From Trifolium pratense (lineage: Eukaryota; Streptophyta; Magnoliopsida; Fabales; Fabaceae), in contig NC_060059.1 of the NCBI RefSeq assembly GCF_020283565.1, positions 28,531,838-28,595,837 on the forward strand: DNA of 64,000 nt, given 5' to 3'. The notes under the pieces were generated by a model. It was not told the DNA's origin and ran no database searches. It saw only the letters and a list, made by a program, of their open reading frames with translations. Positions 10,257 through 20,988 of the stretch are shown in pieces; the first letter of the stretch is position 1; every line of letters begins with the position of its first letter. The position numbers and the translations under genes are program-made.

Positions 10257-10323
10257 TTAAAATTTTCAAGATTTTTTTTGTCAAAATAGTCTTGTGAAAT
10301 CCCAATCCAATACACCCCCCTAA

Positions 10324-11022
10324 AACACAAAAAAAAAATGTATGATTTGATGATTTGCTAGATTTCTAATTATCAGTTTTTAATTGTATAAACTTTGTAA
10401 TGAAAATTGGTGGTGCTTAATTGTCCTATGAAATCTTTAATATTTGATTGATGATAATTGATTCCTCAATATGGATGTAAATTAATTCCGTAAGTAATTT
10501 AATTGATTCATAACGTGAGTCAGATTTAACAATGTATCCTAATATTCGTTAAAAAAAAAGTATCCTAATATATTCAAAAAAAAAAAAACAATGTATCCTA
10601 ATAACTAAATTATAATAATTGAGCTAGATGTCTACATTGGAGCGTTGCATGAGAGAAAAATAAGTGAAAGAAAGTAATAAATTTTTTTTGGAAGTGAAAG
10701 AAAGTAATAATCACTTGTTTTGGAAGTGAAAGAAAGTAATAAATTTTTTTCGTTTGGTAGGAAAGCAATTGCATGAACGAAAAGAGAAAAAATTTATTAT
10801 TTTGATTGGATATAGAAAATGATGAAGAAAAATCTAATATTTTCAAAAAAAAAAAAAAAGTATCATAATATGGTGCTTAATTGTGGTATGAAATTTTTCC
10901 TTTGAAAATTGATGGTGCTTAACACTTTGTGTACATAATTTTAATCACAATTGATTCATTTGTCTTAGTGGTTGAAATATTGTATTCCTTTAATAAATTT
11001 CAATATTATTGATGGTGTTATA

Positions 11023-11121
<99 letters not shown>

Positions 11122-11258
11122 ACTTTCTAAATCACACGTGATAATAACTTTTCAAATCTCAAATGATAACTATTCTCTAAATTTATGATCCGGTAGAAAA
11201 AAATCATTGATCAGGAAAGACATAAAAATATTTCGTGATGAATAATATAGTTAACAAT
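10324..11258. repeat. Helitron-associated repeat block with a long (TA)n tract
   Basis: The motif ATTGATGGTGCTTAA and its variants recur (about 10406, 10870, 10905) and again at about 36960-37375. A pure (TA)n tract lies at about 11025-11118. The short frames around 10610-10846 come from A/T-rich repeats, and I see no gene. Confidence 0.6.
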
Positions 11259-11675
11259 TTTTTTTTATAAGCAAAAATTGAATTATAAAGAGTACAAGGG
11301 GTACCCAACCCTTACAATTCTTATAACAACCATTACATACTAATAATACGTTTTAAGGGATCCTTACACCAATCTGAAAAAACACAAGAAGACTTACTAG
11401 CTATTTTACCTATAAACCAAAACCATGAAATATAAATAATCTTGTCTTCTAAGGCTTTCCAATTGATAGCTTCTCCTCTAAAAACCACATTGTTACGCGC
11501 ACGCCATATACACCAAGTGGTGGCCAACCAAATAACGTGACGAGCTTTTTCATATTTCTTAATTTTCAATAAAGCTCCAAAAGAGGAAAAATGTTTCCAC
11601 CCGTCATCAAAAGAGATGAAATCCACATTCATCCATTTAAAAATCCGCTTCCACAACTTTTGAGAAAAAGAGCAA
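11259..11675 (-). mobile_element. 5'-truncated LINE fragment (ORF2 C-terminus)
   Basis: In minus orientation, 107 residues up to the stop at 11333 include 'HVIWLATTWCIWRARNNVVF', typical of the C-terminal tail of plant L1 ORF2 proteins. The poly(A) is the T-run at 11259-11266. It is flanked by the duplication TTAACAAT (11251-11258 and 11676-11683). The paralogous stretch at 37320-37350 lacks the element and shows the empty site, confirming the boundaries. Confidence 0.85.
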
Positions 11676-11759
11676 TTAACAATAATTTTGATATGATATA
11701 CTTTTAAAATTGGTGGTGCTTATCAATTATTGCACATAATTTTAATCATAATTGGTATA

Positions 11760-11828
11760 CTTGCCATAGTCATTGGAAATATTGTCTTGCACTGAAGGGT
11801 TGCGGGTTCGAATCCTAGTCAAGATAAA
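11760..11828 (+). repeat. tRNA-like (SINE-type) motif
   Basis: CCATAGTCATTGGAAA is followed by GCGGGTTCGAATCC (B-box). The same arrangement, more decayed, is at about 37410-37460 and 36765-36815. It lies just before the TA array at 11921. Confidence 0.4.
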
Positions 11829-11919
11829 ATTGTATTATTTTTTAATAAAAATTGCAAGATAAAATGGAGGGAAAACAGGGAAAACAAATTAGGGTTTATG
11901 GTTTGCTTGTGTATACAAG

Positions 11920-11920
<1 letters not shown>

Positions 11921-11994
<74 letters not shown>
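11921..11994. repeat. (TA)n microsatellite
   Basis: About 74 bases of TA repeat following AAGCTTATA; a probable Helitron 5'-end region. Confidence 0.95.
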
Positions 11995-11998
<4 letters not shown>

Positions 11999-12084
11999 AC
12001 ATTATAACTTGCCCCCTAAGATCTCATTAAACAACATAAACACCCGCTTTAAATTTATAGTAGACATGACCACCTCTAAGATTT

Positions 12085-12434
12085 TATTTTTTTTTATAAG
12101 CAAACAATATATTATAAAGGAGTATAAAGGGGTACTCAATCCCTCACAATATAAAGCAAATTATAGTATGCTTTGAAGACATACAATAGGATCTAAACAC
12201 CATTCAGAAAAAGAGAAAGAGGACTTACGGCCAAAACGACCCATAAACTAAAACCAAGAAAAAGTTTTAATATCATCTACAAGTTTGGAAACATCCGGTA
12301 AGGCTCCATTAAAAACAACATTATTTCTAAGCTTCCATAAGCGCCATGTAGTGGCCAGCCAAATCAAATGACGAATCCGATTACCTTTTTTTGATATAAC
12401 CAAAGAACCAAAGGATAAAAAGTGATTCCAACCT
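12085..12434 (-). mobile_element. Second 5'-truncated LINE fragment of the same family
   Basis: The T-run at 12086-12095 (poly(A) of a minus-strand element) leads into the same 3' sequence as the 11259 copy (TATAAGCAA, then GGGGTACTCAA...). Minus-strand translation gives pieces such as 'LATTW' and 'NNVVFNG'. A 10-bp duplication TCTAAGATTT flanks it (12075-12084 and 12435-12444). The frame is broken. Confidence 0.8.
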
Positions 12435-12614
12435 TCTAAGATTTCTTATAAAATAGACGGATGTCTCCCTTGACAAGGTTCAAGGGCATTACATTACAGA
12501 CTATTTAATGCATTTATTTTAGAAGTCACATTAAGCTCTGTTTGGTAACAAATAGCGGATGATTGATAAGTTAGTTTATAGCAGATAAGCTAGTTTATAG
12601 CTTATATCGGTTCG

Positions 12615-13215
12615 TCCATCGGATTTATGCTCCTCTTTCAATTCTTTTGGTTTTCCTTTCAACATTTGCAAGATTCGAAGGAAAGATTTGCGCATGAATT
12701 GGCAAGCGGTGGCTTGATCCTTATGGAAAGCTAGGAATGCTTGTATTTTTTAGGGAAAGGAAGTATCCGTGCAAGAATTGGTAGAGATAATTAAACATGT
12801 GTCTTTGAGGTGGTTTCTTGCTAGAAGTATACATCCTAGAAAGCACCGACACTCCTCAGATTAGGCGTGTCCGTGTAGGACACGTGTCTGTGTCTGTGTC
12901 CGTGTCCGACACTGACACTTATGATTACACTAAATTATGTCATTTTTTCAAATTTTTATCAGTGTCGACGTGTCAGTATCTGTGTCGTGTCCGATGTTCG
13001 TGCTTCTTCATAGTTGTTGTGAATATGAATGGGTAAAATATCCATTGGAATATATGTTTGGTTAGATAGATTCTTAGCATACTAGTGTTTGAGGTCTTAG
13101 GTATTTTTCGTATGCCTATAAGCGTTCTCCAGCATTATTTTTTGTTTTTTGGGTTTAGTACCACTTGTAATTCTCGGATACAGTACTCATTGTACTTGTC
13201 TCATCTTTTATATAT
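12615..13215 (+). mobile_element. LINE 3' fragment, plus strand
   Basis: Plus-strand translation gives 'WKARNACIF', then 'GKEVSVQELVEIIKHVSLRW' and 'FLARSIHP', the C-terminal end of an L1-type ORF2, with a TAG inside the first motif. A 3' UTR-like stretch (GTTTTTTGGGTTTAGTACC...) follows to a TA array at about 13209. Confidence 0.7.
12838..13007. mobile_element. Small G+C-richer MITE with GAAGCACCGACAC-type ends
   Basis: GAAAGCACCGACACTCC at the left is partly inverted at the right (CCGATGTTCGTGCTTC). The middle has GTGTCCGTG/CACGTGTC repeats. Its G+C-rich, low-A+T content stands out. The short frame at 12818-13036 is not a gene. It lies inside the LINE fragment. Confidence 0.55.
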
Positions 13216-13230
13216 ATATATATATATATA

Positions 13231-13628
13231 GAGTCAGGATCCGTTGACACCAACTAGTTTGACACCAAATGTTACACCTCTCAATAACGTTTTAACCGAT
13301 ATAAATTTTATAAAATCCACCGTTGGATTGAAAGTTTACATCATATAGATCATTTGTGTAAAATTTCAGACAAATCCAAAATCATTTGATATGCTATTGA
13401 GACACATAAAGATTAACGGCATTTAAAAAAATACAAAAACCGTTAATTTTGATGTATCTCAATAACATATCAAATGATTTTGGATTTATTTAAAATTTTA
13501 CACAAATGATCTATATGATGTAAACTTTCAATCCAACGGTGGATTTTATAAAATTTATATCGGTTAAAACGTTATTGAGAGGTGTAACATTTGGTGTCAA
13601 ACTAGTTGGTGTCAACGGATCCTGACTC
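13231..13628. mobile_element. 398-bp palindromic MITE inside a TA array, copy 2
   Basis: It has the same termini and exact length as the element at 4075-4472 but inverted orientation, judged from the asymmetric centre (13420-13450). It is flanked by (TA)n at about 13209-13230 and 13629-13650. Confidence 0.85.
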
Positions 13629-14054
13629 ATATATATATATATATATATAGTTAATTAATATTTAATTTTTTCATGTAGGATCATATGGGTAAAATTTGAA
13701 GAAAAATATGATAAACTGTAAGTTATAAACTCAAAAAATTAATTGAAATAGCATCTAGAAAATAAGCGATAACTAGTAAAATAAATTATAAGCTTATAGT
13801 AAAAAACAGTTATCAAACAGAGCTTTTTTTATCATATGAGCTTATAAGCTATAACCTCAAATTGAGATCTTAACATATAAAACAATCGTATATTATCTGT
13901 AACTGATTAAGCATGTCATTTGTTTACTCTTTAGCAATTTTTTTTTTTTTTTTCACTTTGCTTTTCATGTACATTTACTTATCTGTCAATTTACTTTTAT
14001 ATGCACTTTATTTTGTACATTTTCTTTCAACTTCACACTTTTTGAGTATTATAA

Positions 14055-14425
14055 GACAGGCTAATGCTACGGTGGACTATCTTTACAAGTGGTCTACCGT
14101 GGATAAATGGTCTATCGAATATGAATTTTACGAAATTTACTGTTGGATTGAAAGTTTATATCGTATAGATCATCCATAAATTTTTTTAAATTTTTTTAAA
14201 ATCATTTGATATGTTATTGAGGCTCATCAAAATTTACGTTATTTAATAAACTGTTAATCTCGATGTGCCTCAATAACATATCAAATGATTTTCAATTTTC
14301 TAAATTTTTCTATAGATGATCTATATGATATAAACTTTCAATCCAACGGTGAATTTTGTAAAATTCGTATTCATTATAATGTTATTCAAGACTGGTCCAC
14401 CATGGACCACTTGATGAAATTGTCA
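14055..14425. mobile_element. Diverged palindromic MITE related to the 398-bp family
   Basis: The left arm (GGTGGACTATC...TGTTGGATTGAAAG) and right arm (CTTTCAATCCAACGG...GTCCACCATGG) are inverted. The inner TTGGATTGAAAGTTTA and TGATATGTTATTGAG blocks are shared with the 398-bp MITE, but the termini differ and no TA array flanks it. Confidence 0.6.
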
Positions 14426-14841
14426 TATTATAATTTATCATGATGCTGTTAATTTCCACAAAGTATATAAGCATTGATGCAATACGTAAAATTCACATAC
14501 TTGTAAGAACATTCTGAAAGAGTTAAATTTTATGGTGTTGCTAACATGTGTCATAAGGAAATACTATGTTAAGGAACTTAAAAATAGAATTTTATATAAA
14601 GAAAAAACAATATTTTGACTTTGAAATTAACCTTAAATGCACAACTTTTAAGACTAATTTTATAGTATTAAGTTACCTTAACATGTGTTATTATGACATA
14701 TGTTTTTTTGAAGAAGTATTTTTTTTTTTTGAAGAAACTAAAATGGAATATATTAACACAAACAGCCTCCCCAGCACAAGGCGTACCGAGGTAGACTACA
14801 CAAGTTTACAATAGAGTTAAAGAAATGCAATCACACCCAAA

Positions 14842-17800
14842 TCAAACAAAACTCAAACACAACAATGGACTAGATAACCAGCTATGGTAGTTTAAAGCTA
14901 ACGTGAAACTCGTCATCCTCAACCACCTAAAAGAGAAAAGCTTGATCTTATCCAATAAAAGATGAGGTGTGTCTATTGAGCCTTTGAATAAACGATGATT
15001 TCTCTCTGTCCATATCACCCAAGCACAAACGAGCCAAAGAAGCTGCATAAAGGATCGCCGCGCTCGGGATACACCTGCAGAAGCTGTAAACTGGACAAAA
15101 TGATCACGCAAAGTAGTAGAAACCACCGGAGGAATGTCAACCCATTCGCGAACTAAGTCCCAAAGAGATCCAGCGAAGCTACATGAGAAAAATAAATGAT
15201 GGGCCGACTCAGCCACTCCACAACCAAAAACACAAGTATCAACTGAAGAGGACAAAACACCACGATTGACCAGGTTGGCTCTCGTGGGCAATCTATCCCG
15301 CAATAAACGCCAAGCAAAAATGGACACCTTCAACGGAACCTGAGGGTGCCATATAAGGTTCTCCGCAGCATGCAAAATAACTGAAGCCTGAGAGGTTAGA
15401 ATCTGATAAGCTCCCCTGACAGTATAACTTGTCTCTGGATCTGGGCACCACTGCCATCTATCCGAAGTCTGATCCTGCAAAGAAATATCAAGAAGTAAAG
15501 ACTGACACTCCCCTAACAACTCCTCCTCCCACGCCCTCAACTGCCTCTGCCACTTCCACGCCTCTCCACCTCTCCCCCATCCTAAAACAAACCTCTCTGC
15601 AACCGTATGAGATTTAGTCTCTGCCAAAACAAAAAGGCGTCCAAACCGCTCCCTCAACGAGATCCCATCCACCCAGGGATCGGTCCAAAACAGAGTATCA
15701 GAACCGTCCCCCACCCTCCTCGACACATGCTCCCCAAACCAACTGCCTCCTGACTCACCCACACCCTCCCTAATACGCGCTACCTCCCTCCACCACACCG
15801 AACCTCTCTGACCACCCTCCCGAAGTCTACCGCCCTCAACCCCATACCGAGCTACCAATACTCTATACCACAAACCCTCTCTGTCTACCAACAACCTCCA
15901 ACAGCACTTACCCAACAACGCTAAGTTGAACTCCCTCAACTGTCTAACCCCCAAACCTCCAAACTCCTTACGCAAGCAAATGGATTTCCAGCTAACCCAA
16001 GAGATTTTCCTAGAATCCTCACACCCCCCCCCCCAAAAAAATTTAATGAAAAGAGATTCAATAGAGGAAATGATACCTGAGGAAGCTTTGAAGAAAGAAA
16101 GAGCGTAAACAGGTAAAGATGTCAAAACAGACTTTAACAGAACCAGGCGACCACCAAACGACAAGAAGCGACTTTTCCACCCAGACAATCTATTCTTTAT
16201 GCGAGACAACACCGGTTCCCAAAACACCAGGCGCCGCGGATCACCCCCAATCTGGAGACCCAAGTAAAGAAAAGGAATTTTTCCCACTTTGCAACACATA
16301 GCAGACGCAGCTTCATCTAACCAGGACCCAGGAATATTAACGCCAACCAACATGCTCTTGTTAAAATTCACCTTCAAGCCCGACATAGACTCAAAAAGCA
16401 CTAAAACAGCCCGAAGAGCCCGAACATTCGCCCAACTTTTAACCCCCATCAATAGAGTATCATCAGCAAACTGAAGATGCGACACCATAATCGACTCTTG
16501 TCCACCAATACTGTACCCTGTAAACAAATTACGCGCTACCATAGCTTTCATAAGCACATTAAGACCCTCAGCCGCCAGAAGAAAAAGGAAAGGTGACAGC
16601 GGATCACCCTGCCGAAGCCCTCACCTAAGAGGAAATTCATCAGTTGGACTACCGTTAACTAACACAGAAGCTGTAGCCGTGCAAACACACTCTCTAATCC
16701 ACTTCCTCCACAAAGTTGGGAACGACATTCTCCCCATAACGTCATCAAGATACCCCTAGTCCACCGAATCATACGCTTTCTCAAAATCTACCTTGAACAA
16801 CATAAGATCCTTTTTAGACTTACGCGCCTCATCCACTATCTCATTTCCAATTAGAATACCATCAAGGATTTGTCTGTTCTTCACAAAAGCAGTCTGGGCC
16901 TCGGAAATTACACTGCCCATCACTTGACGCAGCCTATTAGCTAGAACCTTCGCCAGAATTTTATAAAGGCTTCCCACAAGCGAAATAGGTCGAAAGTCAT
17001 TCAACCGTTGGGGACTATCCGTTTTGGGGATCAGAGCAATGAAAGTGGAATTGATACCTTTAGTCAACCTACCATTCCGATGAAAATCAAGAAGGAATCG
17101 CATAACGTCGCCCCGCAAATCGGCCCAGAAATCTTTTATAAAACCGAAATTAATGTCGTCGGGGCCCGGGCTTTTATAACTATCACAGTCCCACACAGCT
17201 TGTTTCACCTCAACCTCCGTAAAAGGTTTGATTAAGCCACCAATCTCCACCTGGCTCAACCGCTTAAACTGAAGGTCGTCAACCCCAGGTCTCTCCACAA
17301 TAGGAGCCTTAAAGTGAGACTCAAAATGCGAAAACACCGCCTGCCTAATCGGAATCACGCCTTCTAGTGTTTCACCATCGACCTGAATAACGGACAAAGC
17401 ATTCCTTCGTCGACGACTTGCCAAAACCGAATGAAAGTACTTAGAGTTTGCATCGCCTTCCTTAAGCCACAAAGACCGAGATTGTTGTCAACTGATGCTG
17501 GCATGCAGCTTAGAAAGCGAAAGAATATCATACGAAACTCCATGAAGCTCATCTAATTCCGCCTCAGAAAGATCATCATCCTCCCCCTTCTCATCGAGAG
17601 CTGAAAGCCTGACCTTCAAAGTATCAATGCGACTAGGAAGATTTTGAGCATGAGTCGTATGCCACTCTCTCAGGGCCTCCTTAATCATCTTGAGTTTTTC
17701 CTTGAGCACATATCCACCCCACCCATCAACCTGGAGCGAATTCCACTTTTCTCTAACAAACATGTTGTAACCGGGTATATCCTTCCAACACTTAAGCATC

Positions 17801-18564
17801 CTCATAGGACGAGGTCCCCAATCTTCCTCATTTGCAGACAAGACCAGAGGACAATGGTCAGACAAACCCCTCAACTTGGCTACTTGCTTGCAATTAGGCC
17901 ACGTCAAGCACCACTCGTCAGAGAGAAGAAACCTGTCAAGACGGCTCATCGAGAGACCGTCCCCTTTAAACCATGAAAACTTACGTCCAATTAAGGGAAG
18001 ATCTATCAAAGAGTTATCTTCAATAAATCGATTGAACGGAATATGATCCGAGGATCGATGCCCGCTCCTAACCGACCTTCTTTCATCTATGTGTTTGACA
18101 GCGTTAAAATCCCCACACACGCACACCTTTCTACCCGCCAGCAAATCGAGACGCACCGAAAGAGAATCCCACAAAGCTTGCTTAGCCCCATCATCACAAG
18201 GCACGTAGACATTTGCCACATGAAATTCGTCCCCAGTCCTAGAAAACCGACCGTGACACCACAAAACATGCTCTCGACTCTCAACCGACCAAACCTCCAC
18301 CTCAGAAGAATCCCACAGAGTTAAAAGCCCTCCTGACGCCCCAACCGATGGGCGATACGAGAACCCGTGAGAAGAACTACACCAGAGTGTCTTACAGATA
18401 AAATCATCACAATATTGCAATTTCGTCTCCTGGATACAAAGAATAAAGGGTTTCAAATCCCCCACCATCTTACGCACCTCCTTCCTCTTTTCAGGGCCTC
18501 CCAGCCCTCTGATATTCCAAGAAATAATCTTCATCGGAACACAACACCCCTCCACCCCTACCAA
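14842..18564 (-). pseudogene. LINE ORF2 (endonuclease-reverse transcriptase) with three in-frame stops
   Basis: One continuous frame of 1241 codons is interrupted only by nonsense codons at 17488-17490 (TGA), 16756-16758 (TAG) and 16621-16623 (TGA). The APE endonuclease is N-terminal ('IISWNIRGLGG', 'CIQETKL', 'GDFNA', 'SDHCPLVL'). The reverse transcriptase follows ('DFRPISLVGSLYKILAKVLA', 'FEKAYDSVD', and the catalytic 'FADDTLLMG' near 16470). A zf-RVT-like region 'IWHPQVPLKVSIFAWRLL' and 'LWLVCAWVIWTERN' closes it. There is no RNase H. Each stop is one transition from the expected codon (Arg CGA twice, Trp TGG once), so the copy died by point mutation rather than frameshift. Confidence 0.92.
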
Positions 18565-18579
18565 CAGAAGACCGCTACA

Positions 18580-19797
18580 CTAGCACCCGTCAACCTTCCG
18601 GGTCCCCCCCGCACCAGACACCTGCCCTGAATTCCGTTTCTTGCCCTTGCCCGCCCTAGAAAGAATCTGGAACATATTCACATTATCTCCCTTAAACTTC
18701 ACCCCAATGGCTTTCCCGATCCCCCACACGTCATCTACCGCCATTTGGTCATTGCCTTGAACCGCCACCCAATTCTTCCAATCGTTATTGACAGAAACCG
18801 ACGAGGATGAACCTCCTGAAGAAGCTTGACGACTCAAAGAGCATGATCGATTCACCTCATCCCCACCCCTACGCCGACGAACGCTCTTTTTTAAGACCTT
18901 TAGCACCTCGCAACGATCTTTGCTTGGCATCCTAGCAACTTTTTTGATGCTATGTAGTGGATGGCGAAGCGGCCCTCCTGCTTTCCTTCTCCTCCGGTCC
19001 TGCTCTCCCTTTTTGACAAATTTCGGTCCTTGGTGAAGTGCCTTTCTACTCCTCTTACTAGCTGAAAAAATTACTCCCGCATCCCCATGATTCTGATCCT
19101 GCAGCCATTCCAAGCTCCAAGGCCCTGACAGAACGGAGCGTCTTGCCTCCGGAGGGCAAGAACTGGTACGCTTACTAAAAAATGACCGATTAGTAGGACG
19201 CATATGAGCCTCCTTCATGGGGGTAGACGTATCTTCCTTACCCTCCTGGACTCCGGACAAATCTTGGGAGCCCTTCCTCAAAACTGATAGGGTCCCGGCT
19301 CTCGAAGAAACTGGTCTAGCATCAGACTCATCAAAAATCTCCTTATCCCGCATACCTTGAACTTCGTTAGGCTCCTCCTCCTCCAGTCCTTCCTTAAATC
19401 TTTCAACTAACATATCAACACTGCGGTAGACCTCCGGATCCACATGACCTTCACCACAATCAGCTTGGGATTCCTCTGACTCGCTCTCCTCATCAATGAG
19501 ACAAGAATCTTCACCCATAGAGTACCCCCATTCCTCCACAATCTTAATCTCCACTTGAATCCCATCCACAAGAGCAGTCACACTACTTTTGATTAAGTCA
19601 AGTTCGGGTGTAGCAATTAAAACTCGCGCGAAGTCTAATCTGTTCTTACCAACAGAACAACAATCTGTTCGGAGGAACCGTCCACTTTCAAAAACGCATA
19701 GCTGAAAGAATTGCTCATTCCAAGCATGAAGAGGGACACCGTACAAACAGACCCAAGCACCTCTCCGATAAGATGACGACTCCTTTTCCCAGCGCAT
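18580..19797 (-). pseudogene. LINE ORF1 (nucleic-acid-binding protein), N-terminally truncated
   Basis: 405 open codons. The start resembles the C-terminal half of the DUF4283 domain of plant LINE ORF1 proteins ('AWVCLYGVPLHAWN', 'FFQLCVFESGRFLR'). It is followed by a long acidic then Ser/Arg-rich linker with basic patches. ORF1 packages LINE RNA. No CCHC knuckle is evident. The first Met is probably internal because the N-terminal half of the domain would lie beyond the truncation at 19825. Confidence 0.8.
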
Positions 19798-19841
19798 CCA
19801 ATTCGCGAAAACTAGTTGGAAAAACTATTATGACATATGTT

Positions 19842-20081
19842 AGCTTTCTCCAAACTTTATTATGATTATAATATAATATTATAGATTATAATTTTGAAAG
19901 AGTTAAAAGAAACATTTATAAAATAGTCGATTTAATAATATTTTTTTTCTTTCCTCAATTTATTTTAATAAAATATTTAAGAAATTGTTGTTTCAATTTC
20001 ATTTTGATTTTTCAAGTAAGCCTTTTATGAATTGGATTATTATTCAATTTTTACATCTATTTTTGTATATAATTTTAAGAG
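19842..20081. other. A+T-rich intergenic stretch
   Basis: About 240 bases of A+T-rich DNA with no coding or repeat structure that I recognise. Confidence 0.5.
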
Positions 20082-20226
20082 TTTAATTGATATGCACTGA
20101 CGGTGTAAAATAGTTTTACACCATCGTCCAATAAATAACAATCATTTTGTTATGTCATGTCAAGAAAGTGAGGTGAAGTTCGGTGATGTGGCGGAAAACA
20201 TGATTGGTATTGGTTGACAGTATAAA

Positions 20227-20580
20227 CACTGGCGGAACTAGGGGGTGGCTGGGGTGGGCCGCGGCCACCCCCGAAAAAATGAGAAATTACTTTAATACCC
20301 TTAGTAATTTTATAATATTAAATCTATATATATTTATTTGCACACATAGAGTATTAAAAGTCACGTGTAGCCCAGTGGTAGTTCAAGAGGTCATAGCGCC
20401 CTTGCATCCTGGGGTCGCGAGTTCAACTCTTGCTGACCCCAGTTTTGATTTTTAGTTCTTTTAAAAAAAGTATGTTCAATACCCATGATTTGAACCTAAG
20501 ACATTTCTCACGCCACTAAACGTCTAAACCAATATTATTTTATAGAAAGTTGATTTTTATAGATATAATAATAATAATAA

Positions 20581-20611
<31 letters not shown>

Positions 20612-20947
20612 ATAAATGTTGAAAATAATAATAATATAAATGATATATCAATACGAACAATAGATAATTTCTATTTTTTTTCTCCAAAAAACAAACTAAC
20701 TATTTTCAAATAAAAACAATCATTCTCTTTTAAGTATACATGTATTATGATGAAATATATAATTTTTTTATGATTAATTTTGTGCAAGTATTAGTTTAAA
20801 GTAACACGTGGTACACGTAGAATATTATTTACGGTATGCAATTTAATATTTTTATGATCAAATTTGTATTTTCTATTACTTAAATATTTGTTAGAAATAT
20901 AATTTTTTTAGCGGCCCCCCTAGTTTAATTTCCTGGTTCCGCCACTG
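20227..20947. mobile_element. hAT-type non-autonomous element, 721 bp
   Basis: The termini CACTGGCGGAACTAGG and CCTGGTTCCGCCACTG are imperfect inverted repeats of the C-A-G/C-TGGCGGA type seen in plant hAT elements. They are flanked by a perfect 8-bp duplication AGTATAAA (20219-20226 and 20948-20955), the hAT hallmark. The interior contains a tRNA-like motif and (AAT)n repeats. Confidence 0.88.
20361..20442 (+). repeat. tRNA-like pol III motif within the hAT element
   Basis: GTAGCCCAGTGGTAG (A-box) and GTCGCGAGTTCAACTC (B-box) are spaced like an internal tRNA promoter. Stem pairing is poor, so it is not annotated as a tRNA. Confidence 0.45.
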
Positions 20948-20988
20948 AGTATAAAATTATTTTACACCGTCGGTGCATATCAATTAAA

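Larger units (their letters stand above)
6178..10320 (+). mobile_element. PIF/Harbinger-type non-autonomous element (outer copy, A1)
   Basis: It begins GGGGGGTGTATTCAATTG and ends CCAATCCAATACACCCCCC, flanked by TAA on both sides (6175-6177 and 10321-10323), the TWA target of PIF/Harbinger elements. Without the nested insertion it is about 1.0 kb (6178-7116 plus 10260-10320), matching the related copy at 35378-36417 (1040 bp). The interior is built of repeated 'AGACTTTTT' and 'GTATTCAATTGA' motifs arranged as sub-terminal inverted repeats. It encodes nothing. Confidence 0.85.
4503..11995 (-). mobile_element. Large composite Helitron (minus strand) with nested insertions
   Basis: The 3' terminus is at 4503: on the minus strand a hairpin GACCCGTGCACCGCATGGGTC is followed by ATGTTCTAG and T. 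Helicase remnants follow to about 6060. The right boundary is inferred. Sequence after the nested Harbinger element (10324 to about 11920) resembles the stretch after the Harbinger copy at 36421-37512 and ends in AAGCTTATATATA, a plausible Helitron 5' end in TA-rich DNA. The span contains a 4.1-kb Harbinger/LTR nest and a LINE fragment. Confidence is high for the left end and low for the right end. Confidence 0.5.
12536..13826. mobile_element. hAT-like element, composite
   Basis: The ends are AGCTCTGTTTGGTAAC and GTTATCAAACAGAGCT, an inverted pair of CTGTTTGG-type termini common in non-autonomous plant hAT elements. Sub-terminal sequence on both sides is rich in AGCTTATA. Other elements have inserted into it (LINE fragment, MITE, palindromic MITE). 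I could not define a target duplication. Confidence 0.6.
14705..19825 (-). mobile_element. L1-type LINE, 5.1 kb, 5'-truncated, with target duplication
   Basis: It is flanked by a perfect 16-bp duplication TATTATGACATATGTT (14689-14704 and 19826-19841). On the minus strand it reads ORF1 (19797-18580), a 15-base gap, ORF2 (18564-14842), a 3' UTR and A-rich tail (T-runs at 14705-14731). ORF1 begins mid-domain, so the copy is truncated at its 5' end, as usual after target-primed reverse transcription. G+C is much higher than in the surroundings, which fits a fairly young insertion. Confidence 0.93.
20082..20988. mobile_element. MITE with TTTAATTGATATGCACTGAC ends, interrupted
   Basis: The left terminus TTTAATTGATATGCACTGAC-GGTGTAAAA is matched in inverse at 20960-20988. 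A second inverted GTTTTACACC lies next to the left end. A hAT element (20227-20947) interrupts it. The exact boundaries and superfamily were not resolved. Confidence 0.65.

Noticed and set aside
13913..14179. 88-codon plus-strand frame starting in a T-run
   Set aside because: Phe/Leu/Tyr-rich by composition, runs into the palindromic MITE and has no conserved features.
15429..18630. Several plus-strand frames of 60-110 codons
   Set aside because: They are antisense shadows of the LINE ORF1/ORF2, whose minus-strand translation has clear endonuclease and reverse-transcriptase motifs.
20361..20442. tRNA gene
   Set aside because: The A- and B-box-like motifs are present, but acceptor and anticodon stems do not pair. 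It lies within a hAT element.
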